From Chloroflexota bacterium (GTDB lineage: Bacteria; Chloroflexota; Anaerolineae; Caldilineales; Caldilineaceae): 29,114 bases of DNA. The stretch is taken from the NCBI GenBank assembly GCA_003577005.1, contig QEUW01000045.1, forward strand, positions 1 to 29,114. Reading direction: 5' to 3'. Position 1 is the stretch's first letter; each line of letters begins with the position of its first letter. The position numbers were made by a program, and so were the translations under genes. The notes below the pieces were generated by a model that did not search any database, was not told the origin of the DNA, and saw only the letters and a list, made by a program, of their open reading frames with translations. This document shows, one piece after another, positions 1 through 10,400 of the stretch.

Positions 1-3000
1 TCCCCTCACCCGGTCTGCGCCAGGCTGACCCGCAGGCGCAGGCCGAGGAACTCCTGGCCGCGGGCCAACGTCTGTTCCAGCAAGACGAGATTGCGCCAGC
101 GCTGGCCCGCTTTGAGGAGGCGCTGCCGCTCTATCAAGCCGCCCAGGATCGGTCAGGCGAAGCCCTTTGTCTGCTCCTGATCGGCGCCGCAAAATGGACG
201 TTGGCGGACCGCCAGGGTGCACGCACGGCGTATGAAGCCAGCCTCGCCGTCTCACGCGCAAGCGGCGAGCGCGCGCGGGAACAGATTGCCCTGCTCAACC
301 TAGGCTGGCTCCACCAGGAGTTGGATGATGACGAACAGGCAATACAGTATTTCCAACACGCAATCATAGTCGCCCGTGAAGCCGGCGACCAGGCTGGCGA
401 GGGCAGCGCTCTATACGGCGCCGCCTTGAGTTATGACCGTCTCGGCCGCTATCGCCAGGCCATCCACTATTTCCGCCGCTCGTCTGCCATTTCACATGCC
501 CTGGGCGACCAGGGTGGAGAGGCGGCAGAGCTCAACCACATCGCGCTTGCCTACGAGAAACTGGGCCAGTGGAACGCTGCGCTGGACTACTATCAGCAGG
601 CGCTGGCCCTATTTCAGAAACTGGGGGACCCCAGCGGAGCAAGCATCCTGCTGGACAACCTGGCCCATCTCTACCACCAACTAGGGCAGTATGAACAGGC
701 GCTGGCCTACTATCAGCAAGAGCTGGATCTGCTTCTGGCCAATGACATGGGCGAGGAAGTGGCCGCCGTTGTCAACAAGATGGCCTTTATCTACGACCAG
801 TTGGGGCGCTATCCCGAGGCCATCGCAGCCTCGCAGCAAGCGATTGAGCTGGCTCGCCGGTTTGACGACAGAAGCGAGGAGGGGGTAGCCCTAAACAACC
901 TGGGGCGGATCTACGGCGACCAGGGCGAACTTGAGCTGGCGCTGACCAACTATCAAGCAGCGCTCCGGATCGCTCGACAAAACGGTGACCGCAAAGGCGA
1001 AGGGCGCACGCTCGGCAACCTGATCACCATCTACCACCGGTTGGGGGAGGCGTCCGAGGCAACCGATGCCTACCAGCAGGCGGTGGCAATCGCCCGCGCC
1101 GTCGGCGACCCGACCGGTGAGGCCACGGCGCTCAACAATGTTGCCAGCATCTACAACCAACAAGAACGCTTTGCCCAGGCACAGGCTACCTGCCAGCAAG
1201 CCCTGGAGGTGGCCCGCAGGGGTGGGGATCGCCCGGTAGAAGTGACTGCGCTCAATTGCCTGGCGCTTATCGATGTACGCTTTGGGCGCTACGCCCAGGC
1301 GCTCGAGACGCTTCAGCAGACCCTTGAAATTGCCCGGGCACTTGGCAATGCCCAACTAGAAGGTGGAGTCCTCAACAACATTGGTCAGGCCTATCGTGCC
1401 CTTGGCCGTACGGCGGATGCCCTTGAGTTTTTGCAACAGGCCCAGACAGCCGCCCAACAGTCGGGTGTGCAGGCCCTGGAAGGGTCGATCTTGGACGCCA
1501 TCGCCAGCCTCTACCTGGACCAGGCCCGCTATGAAGAAGCCCTGGTTCGCCTCCAACAGGTGGTGTCGCTGCGCCAGGCAGTGGGCGACCGGGCGGGCGC
1601 AGGGGCGACGCTCAACAGCATTGCCATCGTCTACCGCGCTCTCGGCCGTTACAGCGATGCGCTGGACGAATTGCAGCGTTCCCTGGCGATTCACCGGCAA
1701 TTGGGTGACGGGCAGGGCGAAGCCACTACCCTCAACAACATAGCGCTCGTCTACAGCGACCTCGGCCAGAATGAAGAGGCGTTGGCAACCTATCAACAGG
1801 CCCTGGCGATCATACGGGCGCGGCAGAACGTCGCTGCCGAACGAAAGATGCTGATCAACATTGCCAATGTGTACAACTATCTGGAGCAATACGAACAGGC
1901 GCTTGCAACGGCGCAACAGGCGCTTGACCTGGCCCAGGGGGTGGTTGACCCATTTGTACACGGGGCAATACTCAACAGCATTGGCGTCTCTTATGATCAC
2001 TTAGGGCGGTATGAACAGGCGCTCGAACAGTTCCAGCAGGCCTTGACCTTGACCAGAGAAACCGGTGACCGCATCGCTGAGGGGGTTGTCCTCGACAATA
2101 TCGGCGGGGTCTACGAGAAGCAGGGCAAACTGGCGCAGGCAATCACCGCCTATCAAACGGCGATTACCGTTACCGAGTCCGTTCAGCAAGCCATCCGGGT
2201 TGAAGAGTTCAAAAGCTCGTTTGCGGGCGAACATGCGAGCATTTACACTCGGCTGATCGATCTGTTGTGGCGCACCGGCCAGACAGATACCGCCTTTGCC
2301 TACGCCGAACGGGCCCGGGGGCGGACGTTCCTCGACCAACTCGGCAATCAACAGGTGGATGTGCGTCGCGGCGCCACTCCTGACCTGGTCGAACAGGAGC
2401 GCGCCCTGCACGAGCAGATAGCCGGTCTCCAGCAAGCGTTGACAACGGAGCGGGCCAAACCCGAAGACCAACAAAGCCAGCAGGTGCTCGACCGGGTGAG
2501 CAGCGACCTGGAGGAGGCCCGCCAGCAGTATGAACAACTGCTCATCCGTCTGAAACTGGCCAGTCCAGAGTATGCCGCACTGGTCAGCGTAGACAGTCTC
2601 AGCCTGGCCGAGGTACAGCGCCAGGTGCTTGACCCCCACACCACCCTCATCGAATACTTTATCATGGAGGGGCACGCGCTGGCCTGGGTCATCGACCAGG
2701 ACCGTGCGGTGTTGGTCGATCTGCCGGTTGCCCAGGCCGAATTGACCGGCCAGATAGACTATCTCCGCAACCTCATCGCCGACCGTGATTTCGATGCCGA
2801 TACGGCCGCTGCTTTATACGAAGCGCTCGTTGCGCCGCTAACGCCTTATATTCACAAGAGCAATCTGGTCATCGTTCCGCATGGCATGCTGCACTATCTG
2901 CCTTTTGCCGCCCTGTGGAACGTCGAGACAGAACGCTATCTGGTCGAGGAATACACCCTTACTTACGCACCCAGCGCCAGTACACTCAAGTTCATCCTCG

Positions 3001-3602
3001 CCAAACGAAACAGCGACAAGGGCCGTCTCCTGGCAATGGGCAATCCCGACGGGTCGCTGGCCAGTGCGGAAGTCGAAACGCGCGCTGTGGCACAGTTGTA
3101 CGGCGCACAACCGCTGCTGCGCCGGCAGGCAAGCGAAAGCCAGCTCTATGCCCAGGCGGGCGAAATCGATGTCCTCCATCTGGCCGCGCACGGGGTCTAC
3201 AACCCATACAACCCGCTCTACACGCGCATCGAGTTGGCCGCTGATGGCACCAACGACGGCAACCTGGAAGTGCATGAACTCTTCGGCCTCAACCTGACCG
3301 GCGCCAATCTCGTCGTCCTCTCGGCCTGCGAGACGGCCCTGGGCGAGCAAAGCCAGGGTGATGAACTCGTTGGGCTGACACGCGCCTTTCTCTACGCCGG
3401 CGCACCCAGCGTGGTCACGAGCCTCTGGCAAGTCAATGATGAAGCTACGGCGTATTTGATGGAACATTTCTACACCCACCTGCACCGGGAAAACATGGGG
3501 TCGGCGGCAGCCCTGCGCCAGGCCCAGCTTGACACGCTGGCAACGTATCCGCAGCCCTATCACTGGGCCGCCTTCACGCTGCACGGCGATGGGAGCTGGT
3601 AG
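1..3602 (+). CDS. TPR-repeat CHAT-domain protein (5'-partial)
   Basis: The frame is open from base 3 to the stop at 3600-3602, and TPR-like helices already appear near base 40, so the true start lies upstream; the TTG at 201 is internal. From about 301 to 2220 the protein is an array of 40-residue tetratricopeptide repeats. A coiled-coil-like linker follows (about 2380-2560), then a C-terminal CHAT domain (caspase-like, HetF-associated with TPRs). The CHAT catalytic pair is present: His in LAAHG (codon 3189-3191) and Cys in LSACETA (codon 3327-3329). Family knowledge: the TPRs bind a partner and the CHAT domain is a caspase-fold peptidase. The next gene is a close paralogue in its linker and CHAT domain, 82 bp downstream on the same strand, so the two probably form an operon. 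The first visible residues (QADPQAQAEELL) could follow a signal peptide lying outside the window; that is inference. Substrate unknown. Confidence 0.9.
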   Translation, partial: PSPGLRQADPQAQAEELLAAGQRLFQQDEIAPALARFEEALPLYQAAQDRSGEALCLLLIGAAKWTLADRQGARTAYEASLAVSRASGERAREQIALLNLGWLHQELDDDEQAIQYFQHAIIVAREAGDQAGEGSALYGAALSYDRLGRYRQAIHYFRRSSAISHALGDQGGEAAELNHIALAYEKLGQWNAALDYYQQALALFQKLGDPSGASILLDNLAHLYHQLGQYEQALAYYQQELDLLLANDMGEEVAAVVNKMAFIYDQLGRYPEAIAASQQAIELARRFDDRSEEGVALNNLGRIYGDQGELELALTNYQAALRIARQNGDRKGEGRTLGNLITIYHRLGEASEATDAYQQAVAIARAVGDPTGEATALNNVASIYNQQERFAQAQATCQQALEVARRGGDRPVEVTALNCLALIDVRFGRYAQALETLQQTLEIARALGNAQLEGGVLNNIGQAYRALGRTADALEFLQQAQTAAQQSGVQALEGSILDAIASLYLDQARYEEALVRLQQVVSLRQAVGDRAGAGATLNSIAIVYRALGRYSDALDELQRSLAIHRQLGDGQGEATTLNNIALVYSDLGQNEEALATYQQALAIIRARQNVAAERKMLINIANVYNYLEQYEQALATAQQALDLAQGVVDPFVHGAILNSIGVSYDHLGRYEQALEQFQQALTLTRETGDRIAEGVVLDNIGGVYEKQGKLAQAITAYQTAITVTESVQQAIRVEEFKSSFAGEHASIYTRLIDLLWRTGQTDTAFAYAERARGRTFLDQLGNQQVDVRRGATPDLVEQERALHEQIAGLQQALTTERAKPEDQQSQQVLDRVSSDLEEARQQYEQLLIRLKLASPEYAALVSVDSLSLAEVQRQVLDPHTTLIEYFIMEGHALAWVIDQDRAVLVDLPVAQAELTGQIDYLRNLIADRDFDADTAAALYEALVAPLTPYIHKSNLVIVPHGMLHYLPFAALWNVETERYLVEEYTLTYAPSASTLKFILAKRNSDKGRLLAMGNPDGSLASAEVETRAVAQLYGAQPLLRRQASESQLYAQAGEIDVLHLAAHGVYNPYNPLYTRIELAADGTNDGNLEVHELFGLNLTGANLVVLSACETALGEQSQGDELVGLTRAFLYAGAPSVVTSLWQVNDEATAYLMEHFYTHLHRENMGSAAALRQAQLDTLATYPQPYHWAAFTLHGDGSW

Positions 3603-3684
3603 GCGTGTTGATTTACTAGCCCCGTTTGTACCCGAAGATGGGCGCCCCCAGGGCACGCGCGGGGCGGTGTCTAGGAGAATTTGC

Positions 3685-6600
3685 ATGGATACCTATCGGA
3701 TTATCCGTCCCCTGATCGTGTGGATCTTTGGAGTAGCGATCACGCTGACCCCGCAGCCGTTGCTGGCGCAGGATCATCAGGCCGCCCCAGCAGAGGCGGA
3801 ACGTGATACCCTGGTGGCAGCCTGGTCGCTGCCGGGCCTGATCATGGAGAGCAGCACGACGGCGCTGGATTGGTGCGTGCGAGCCGGTTTTGCGGTGAGC
3901 GAATGGAGCCAGGAGCTCACCGGCACCTTGACCTATGCGGACGATGGCTCGGTCTCTTATCAGCCGGCGCCGCACGACCGGCTGCGGGTGATCTTCGCCG
4001 ATGAACGCACGTTTGACTTTGACATCCAGGACGCTGCCGGCTATACCGAAGCCGGCCCGGACGGTTTTCTCAACAACGATTTCCGGCTGCGCTGCCGGGC
4101 CACAGCAGCGGACCAAGCCGATCTGCTGTTGGTCGCCGAACGCGCCGGCAGCGACGGCACCCTTATCACGACCGGCTCGATCACCTTTGCCAATGACGTT
4201 TACCAGATTGACACAGAGGCCACAAGCGACATCTACTTCGAGTCAAGCTTTGGCGGCTCCGAATACCGCAGCCAGACCGCCCTTCAGGGCGAGGTGAGCG
4301 GCCCCGGCTTTGCCCTCACGCTCGATGAGACCTTTTTCTTCAATCTGGTTGCCCTCGGTGATGAATCGGCCTCGACCAATCAACGCCGCACTAACAGCCA
4401 GTGGACTGTGGCCGGCCAGCGTTACGCCTTTGAGGGCGGCGGTCTCAACCGCTCCTTCCGCGACGGGCAGCCGTCGCGGAAGGATAGCGAATGGCAGGCT
4501 TTTGGGGCGATCCGGCGTGGCAACCAGCGTGTGGGCACAGTGAGCGGCAGGCTGGATGATGATCATTTTGAGGTGTGGGCAACACTGCCGGAGGGTGAGC
4601 TCCGCCTGGAGGCGATCGCACTCACGGGCGCCGGGGCAACGACGCCGCCGGCAGAGGCGGCGGGTCGCGGTGGCAGCACTGATCCCACCTTCGACCCCGG
4701 CGCTCCCCTGCTACCAGCCGGTGAAGATGAGCGCGTGCGTCTGGCACACGCGCTCTACCGGCAGATGGGGCTCGATGAGGATACCGCGCAATTCATGGTG
4801 CAGACCCTCGGCGTGGGCGATGACGCAATGGCGACACTGGTCATCGTGGCAGCCCGCTCGTTTGTCGTCCAGCACCGCTATGAAGATGCCCGCGCCCTCC
4901 TCGAACAGACACTGGCCGATCTGCCCAGATTCGCCGGTCTGGCCGACTATGAAGCTTCTCTCTTGAGTGAAATCGGGAAAGTCGATTATTACCTCGGCGA
5001 TCTCAGGCAAGCGTTGGCGCATCTCGAAGCGGCGCTGGCGCAGTTTCGTGCAATGGAAAACGATGAACAACAGGCGGTCGTGCTAGCCAATCTGGCGCTC
5101 ATCCACGAAAGCCAGGCCGAGTACGAAGCAGCCCTCGCCGCCTACCTGGAGGCTCTGGACCACCAGAGGAGCTTTGAGGAGCAGGTCAAAAAGGCCGAGT
5201 CTGGTTCGCTGGCCCAAGAGTTGGCGACCGCCCGCCTGCCCTTGAACCTGGGCACGATCTACAACAACATCGGCTCGCTCTACCAGACACTGGGCGAGCA
5301 CGAACAGGCGGTGTCCGCCTATACAGAGGCGCTGGCGATCCAACAAGCAGCCGACGACCTCAGCGGCGAAGCAGTGACGCTGCACAATCTGGGGCGGCTC
5401 TATACGGCTCTCGACCGGCGCCAAGAAGCGGTCGAGACGCTGCAAGCGGCGTTGGCAATCGCTCGGGAGTTGGGCAACCGGCTGGCGGAAGGTCACATCT
5501 TCGGCAGATTGGGGGATCTGTACGCTGCGAACGAAGAATACGATATGGCGTTAGAGCGGTACGAAACCGCGCTTGAACGTTTTCAGGAAGTCGGCAACAC
5601 CACCGGCGTCGCATTCACGCAAAACGATATGGCAGTGCTCTTTCTTGAACAGGAAGTGTACGACCAGGCCGAGCCACTCTTGCTGCAAGCGCAAACGCAA
5701 TTTGATGCACTGGGCTACCGGGCCGACCAGGCGGCGGTGCTCAGCAACCTTGGTTATCTGTACGAACGCCAGGGCGACACTGCCGCTGCGCTGGAACACT
5801 ATCGCACGGCGATAGACCTGGTCGAATCGATCCAGGGTCAGTTGCGGGTCGAGGAGGTAAAGAGCGCCTTTTTGGCTGACCAGAGCAATCTCTACGCCTA
5901 TCTTGTCGATTTCCTATGGCGGGAGGGCGAGGCGGCCGAAGCGCTCGACTACACCGAGCGGGCACGGGCGCGCGCGTTTCTCGACCTCATCGCCAACCCG
6001 CGGGTGGACCTCTATCGGGCCGGGGATGATCCGCTGGTCGCCCAGGCTGAGGAGCTGCGCCAACGCATGGTAGGGCTGCAAAACGTTATAGCCAACGAAC
6101 GGGCAAAGGCGCTTGAGCAGCAAGACCAGATGCAGATCGACACCTTGAGCGGAGAGCTCGAGAAGACACGCGGCGCTTACGAACAACTGCTCACCCGTCT
6201 CAAGCTAACCAACCCTGACTATGCAGAGTTTGTGACCGCAGAGACTGTGTCACTGGGCGCCGTTCAGACAGAGATTTTAGCTGCGGATATAACGTTCATC
6301 TCCTACTTCGTCCTGGATGAACGAACGCTGGCCTGGGTGATCGACCAAGAGGGCTATCAAGTGGTTGAGCTGGCGGTCAGTCGCGAAGAACTGGTGGATC
6401 AGGTACACTACCTGCGCAACCTCATCGCCGAGCGCGATTTCGATGCGGACAGTGCGGCTGACCTGTACGATACACTCTTTGCCCCGCTGACGCCCCACAT
6501 CCGCCATTCTAACCTGGTCGTGGTACCGCACGATGTGCTCCACTATCTGCCCTTTGGCGCTCTCTGGAATGCGGAGCAAGAACGCTTTCTGATCGACGAC

Positions 6601-7248
6601 TATGTTCTGACCATGGCGCCTAGCGCCAGCACACTCCCCTTGATTGACACACCTACTTCCAGCCTGCGCCGCCTTGCTGCTTTTGGCAACCCAGATGGTA
6701 CGCTGCCACACGCCGAAGCGGAAGTCAAGGCCGTGGCCCAACTTTTTGCAACCCAGCCCGTCACCGGTACCCGCGCCTCCGAAGGCCGCTTTTATACACA
6801 AGCAGGCCGGGCCGACATTCTCCACCTCGCGGCCCACGGTCGCTATGATCCGTTCCACCCGCTCCATTCTTACCTGGCGCTGGCCGCCGACAGCCGCCAG
6901 GATGGGCGCCTCGAAGTGCAGGAGATCTTGGGGCTGGACCTGAGCGGCGTCAACCTGGTGGTGCTCTCCGCTTGCGAGACGGCGCTGGGCACACAGACTG
7001 CCGGCGATGAACTGGTCGGCCTGACGCGCGCCTTTCTCTACGCTGGCGCCCCGGCAGTCGTGACGACCCTCTGGCCTGTAGAAGATGAGGCCACCCGCGC
7101 ACTCATGGTCACCTTCTACCGCCACCTGCACAGTGGCATGACGCCAGCCCAGGCGCTGCAACGTGCTCAAAGCGCGGTCGCCGCACAACCACAGTGGCAT
7201 TCACCCTATTTCTGGGCAGCCTTCACCCTCACCGGCGGCCAACGGTGA
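3685..7248 (+). CDS. Exported TPR-CHAT protein with N-terminal beta-rich domain
   Basis: The start is the ATG at 3685, 7 nt after AGGAG (3673-3677), giving 1187 aa; the longer open frame upstream lacks a signal. Residues 1-29 look like a Sec signal peptide ending near PLLAQD. Residues about 35-320 form a region I do not recognise, rich in alternating polar/hydrophobic segments and holding two Cys (in DWCVRAG and FRLRCRA) that could pair outside the cytoplasm. About 8 TPRs follow (roughly 355-770), then a charged helical linker and a C-terminal CHAT domain with His1051 (AAHG) and Cys1097 (SACET), so the peptidase dyad is intact. Linker and CHAT closely resemble the upstream gene, which indicates tandem duplication with replacement or loss of the N-terminal part. 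The signal peptide implies action in the envelope or outside the cell, unlike the cytoplasmic TPR-CHAT proteases of some defence systems. Substrate unknown. Confidence 0.88.
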   Translation: MDTYRIIRPLIVWIFGVAITLTPQPLLAQDHQAAPAEAERDTLVAAWSLPGLIMESSTTALDWCVRAGFAVSEWSQELTGTLTYADDGSVSYQPAPHDRLRVIFADERTFDFDIQDAAGYTEAGPDGFLNNDFRLRCRATAADQADLLLVAERAGSDGTLITTGSITFANDVYQIDTEATSDIYFESSFGGSEYRSQTALQGEVSGPGFALTLDETFFFNLVALGDESASTNQRRTNSQWTVAGQRYAFEGGGLNRSFRDGQPSRKDSEWQAFGAIRRGNQRVGTVSGRLDDDHFEVWATLPEGELRLEAIALTGAGATTPPAEAAGRGGSTDPTFDPGAPLLPAGEDERVRLAHALYRQMGLDEDTAQFMVQTLGVGDDAMATLVIVAARSFVVQHRYEDARALLEQTLADLPRFAGLADYEASLLSEIGKVDYYLGDLRQALAHLEAALAQFRAMENDEQQAVVLANLALIHESQAEYEAALAAYLEALDHQRSFEEQVKKAESGSLAQELATARLPLNLGTIYNNIGSLYQTLGEHEQAVSAYTEALAIQQAADDLSGEAVTLHNLGRLYTALDRRQEAVETLQAALAIARELGNRLAEGHIFGRLGDLYAANEEYDMALERYETALERFQEVGNTTGVAFTQNDMAVLFLEQEVYDQAEPLLLQAQTQFDALGYRADQAAVLSNLGYLYERQGDTAAALEHYRTAIDLVESIQGQLRVEEVKSAFLADQSNLYAYLVDFLWREGEAAEALDYTERARARAFLDLIANPRVDLYRAGDDPLVAQAEELRQRMVGLQNVIANERAKALEQQDQMQIDTLSGELEKTRGAYEQLLTRLKLTNPDYAEFVTAETVSLGAVQTEILAADITFISYFVLDERTLAWVIDQEGYQVVELAVSREELVDQVHYLRNLIAERDFDADSAADLYDTLFAPLTPHIRHSNLVVVPHDVLHYLPFGALWNAEQERFLIDDYVLTMAPSASTLPLIDTPTSSLRRLAAFGNPDGTLPHAEAEVKAVAQLFATQPVTGTRASEGRFYTQAGRADILHLAAHGRYDPFHPLHSYLALAADSRQDGRLEVQEILGLDLSGVNLVVLSACETALGTQTAGDELVGLTRAFLYAGAPAVVTTLWPVEDEATRALMVTFYRHLHSGMTPAQALQRAQSAVAAQPQWHSPYFWAAFTLTGGQR

Positions 7249-7270
7249 CAGATTGGAACACGGGCACTGC

Positions 7271-7298
7271 GGGGTTCGCACGTGGGCGTGCGAACCCC
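7271..7298. terminator. Perfect 12-bp hairpin between convergent genes
   Basis: A 12-bp perfect inverted repeat (7271-7282 with 7287-7298, loop TGGG) sits 22 bp after the CHAT stop codon and about 100 bp after the stop of the convergent minus-strand gene. It lacks a clear T tract on either side. Its position suggests a bidirectional transcription-ending or mRNA-stabilising hairpin. Confidence 0.55.
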
Positions 7299-7401
7299 AC
7301 AAGCAGCGCGGCTCTTGGGTGCGGTACCAGGCCCGGTTGACGTCTGTCGAATCCCCTCGGGTGTGACGCACCTCTGACCCGGACCGAAAGGCCAATCGAG
7401 C

Positions 7402-10400
7402 CTAACCGAAGCGGACGCGCTCCGAAACATCGGCGGGTTGTGGGCGGGGTGGGCGACTATACCCAGCCAGTGAGGGTGGGGGAACCACCGTTTTGACTTC
7501 CCAGCGGTAGAGTACGCCAAACAGCTCATCCGCCAACAGTACCAGGCTGCGCTCATCGGCCGACAAGTAGGCCAGTTCATCGCGATAGCGGCGCATGGCA
7601 TCGAGGTCATGGAGTGACAGCCCGTGGACGCTGCGTACAAAGGAGATCTGAAACGGGTTCTCGGTCGGGAGCAGCGTGACGTTGAACTCTTCGAGGAGGG
7701 CGCGTGTCAGATCGCTGTTGGCCTTGCCTGAGGCAGTGGCAAAGTCTATCGTCGTTCCATAGACGGCCAGCCGGTCGGCCACATCGAAATTGCCGGTGGG
7801 CTTGGCTCGATTCCAGGCGTTCTCCACGTAGCGGCGGTTGGTGAGCAACTCAGAGCGCTCCTTGGTCGGCGGTTGGGCCAAACCACCCTCGAGCGCCCGC
7901 AGCCGCCGTTGGATCTCTTCTTCTTCCTGTTCGCTGCGCCAAAGTAGATGCTCCACGCTAAAACGTTCAGCCAACTGGCGGATCAACTCGCTGCGCACCT
8001 GGTTGGGCTGTTCGATGCTCACCGGCGCCACCGATTGGCGCACCGTGTCGCGGATAAACTGGGCAATGGTGCGCGCTTGAGTCTGTCCATTTTGCGGCGC
8101 ATCGCCTTGCAAAATCCGGCGCATCTCGTTGCGCCAGGTGGCCGTCCCCCAGATGCGATCCAGCCGCTCCTCGCTCTTGTGGCCTTGGGCATCTTGCTGG
8201 CGGCGCAGGAAATTTAGACAGTTATCCCACAATGCCTGGTTGAGGTGAGGCTGGTAGAGTTTGATGAGTGGTACACCCGGAGGGGGGATGGCCGGCAACA
8301 CCGGTGGGGTGCTCAACGTGTTGAGTTCGCTGGCGGCTTCGGCCAACATCTGTGCCCAATTGGTGAGCACCTCGCGCAGCCGGTCGTAGGCAGCCACCAG
8401 GCCGTCGGTGACGTTCTCCTGCACCAGTGTTTGCAACTCAGTACGCGCCTGAGCCACTCGCTCACGCCGCAGTTGGCGGACGCGCCCGTGCCCCCACCGG
8501 TAGGCCAGCGCGCCAACCACGCTGATCCCTACCGCAAAGCCGAGCAGCGACAGCCCATCCTGCACATAGTCCCAGCTCTGTTGAACAGCCAGCATATACG
8601 CAAACGAGAGCAGCGTAACCGTGACCACGGCCAGGATCGTGCGTAAAAAGATGCTGGAACCCGACGGTGCGTTTGCCACCGCCTGCGAATAACTGGCCTC
8701 CCAGTTGCGTAGAGCCAACTCGCGCTGGACGCGCGCTAACATGCGGGCATTGGGCGTGGCCGCCGTGTAGAGCCGCTGGCGGGCCTGTTCGATCTCGCGC
8801 AGCCAGCGCCGCACCTGGTTCTGCGCCCGGCCCAACCCAGTGGGTGAGGTCGCCAGTTCGTCGAGCAATTGCTCTTGCATATGCGCCACCGTCACCGGCA
8901 GGACGCGGTCATCTACCTCGGGCAAAAACCATTCCTTGTCTGGCCCGATGGCTTCTGTGCCCAGCGCCTCTTCCATTGCTGTGCGCCCAACGGCCAGGGC
9001 CACATACTCAACCAGTTCATCCAAATGGGATTGAAAAGCTTCCCCCCAGCGTGGGGCAGGTGTCCGGCGCAGGGTGGCCGCCATTGGCTGTGGTAAGATA
9101 AAGTGCAGGTTAATATCCAGCGCCTCGATCGCTGTGGGCGACGATTCGGTCAGCACACCGGGCAGCCGGATGGCGGCCTGCGCGATGGCCGCCTGCTGTA
9201 GCCTCGCCAGATCCACTTCGCTGCGCTCCGTCGCAGAGGATGTGGCAGCACGGTTGTCTTCACCTGTTTGCGCGGACATGGCGGCCGGCTCATCGCTGTT
9301 GCGCAACACCCACTCGCGCACGAGCCGGCTCTCCTCCTGGCGGTTGACAGCATGGAAGATAGGGGCCAGTGGCACATAGTCGCACGCCGCGCCAATGACA
9401 CTGTAGGGGCGTGCATCGCCCGCAGTGGCGCCCAGCCCCAGTTGTTCCTGGATAAAGAGATTGCCGCCGGCAGCCGATAGCGCCTCGATAGCATTGGCGG
9501 CCACGACGGCCAGTTCATGGCTGTGTTGGGCCAGCCCCTGGTTGCTCTTTTCGCGGTCGAGCAAGTAGATATGATCGAAGAGCGGATGCCCCACCTGTTC
9601 GGCCAGGGCCGGCGCCCCCTGCGCCACCAGGCTACGCATGGCCTCCTGTGTATCGGCATAATGCCGCACGCCGGTCAGCGCTTCGATCTCGGCCAGGGCA
9701 GCAAAACTGGCTGCCTCTTCCACGGGGCGGCTCAAGTCAGCTGCATAGCTGCCCGTAGCAAAGAGGCCGATCACCTCGGCGATATGCTGCCGGCCAACGC
9801 GAGCCATCAACTGCGCTGCCACCGGCCAGACCAGGGCCGCGCTCAGCGGCTCGAACAGCGGCGCAACGACATAGAGCGTCGTCTGCACAAAGGGATCATC
9901 TTCCACCAACGTATCCTGGCGGATGGGGTCGAGCAGGTGAACTTCGAGCACGCGCGCCAGATGTTCGGCGTGATGGAGAGCGGCGCGGAAGAGATCACCC
10001 CGTGTGGCGCGCAAAACTTGCGCCTGTGCGTTGGCCGGACCTGTCTTTGCCCCCTGGGCATGAGGCCAGAAAAAGCCTTGACCATTGTACTCGAGCGGGC
10101 GCAGCATCGATTCGGCACCCGCCAGAAGCAGCATGGCCCGGCGTTCTGCCGCGGTGAGCATACCCGTGGTCTGCTCGTCAAAAGGACGCAACGACTCCCG
10201 TTCCATGCGCGCCAGCAGCCGCTCGATGAAAAAGGGAGGGAGGGGCTGGTCGAGGCGAGGCTGGCGAACATAGAATTGCGCCTGGCCTTCGTCATCCAGC
10301 AGCGGTTCGGCCAGGATGCCCGCAAAACTAGTGATCCGGTTGAGGTCAGCGCCAGCGGCCCCTAACGCCTCGCGCTGTTCCTGAGCAGCCTGGAGCCGGG

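Noticed and set aside
201..203. TTG at 201 as start of the first CHAT gene
   Set aside because: The frame is open and TPR-like upstream to the window edge, with no ribosome site before 201.
6277..7200. 307-codon minus-strand frame opposite the second CHAT domain, and similar one at 2838-3686
   Set aside because: Both mirror the conserved CHAT coding region, so they look alike because the sense genes are paralogous. No ribosome site or domain.
1..7248. TPR-CHAT pair as a known CRISPR- or gasdermin-linked defence protease
   Set aside because: No cas7-11, gasdermin or other effector genes are near, and the second protein has a signal peptide.
9517..10365. 282-codon plus-strand frame opposite the pseudo-tubulin gene, and 280-codon frame at 24568-25410
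   Set aside because: No recognisable protein features; high-GC antisense frames.
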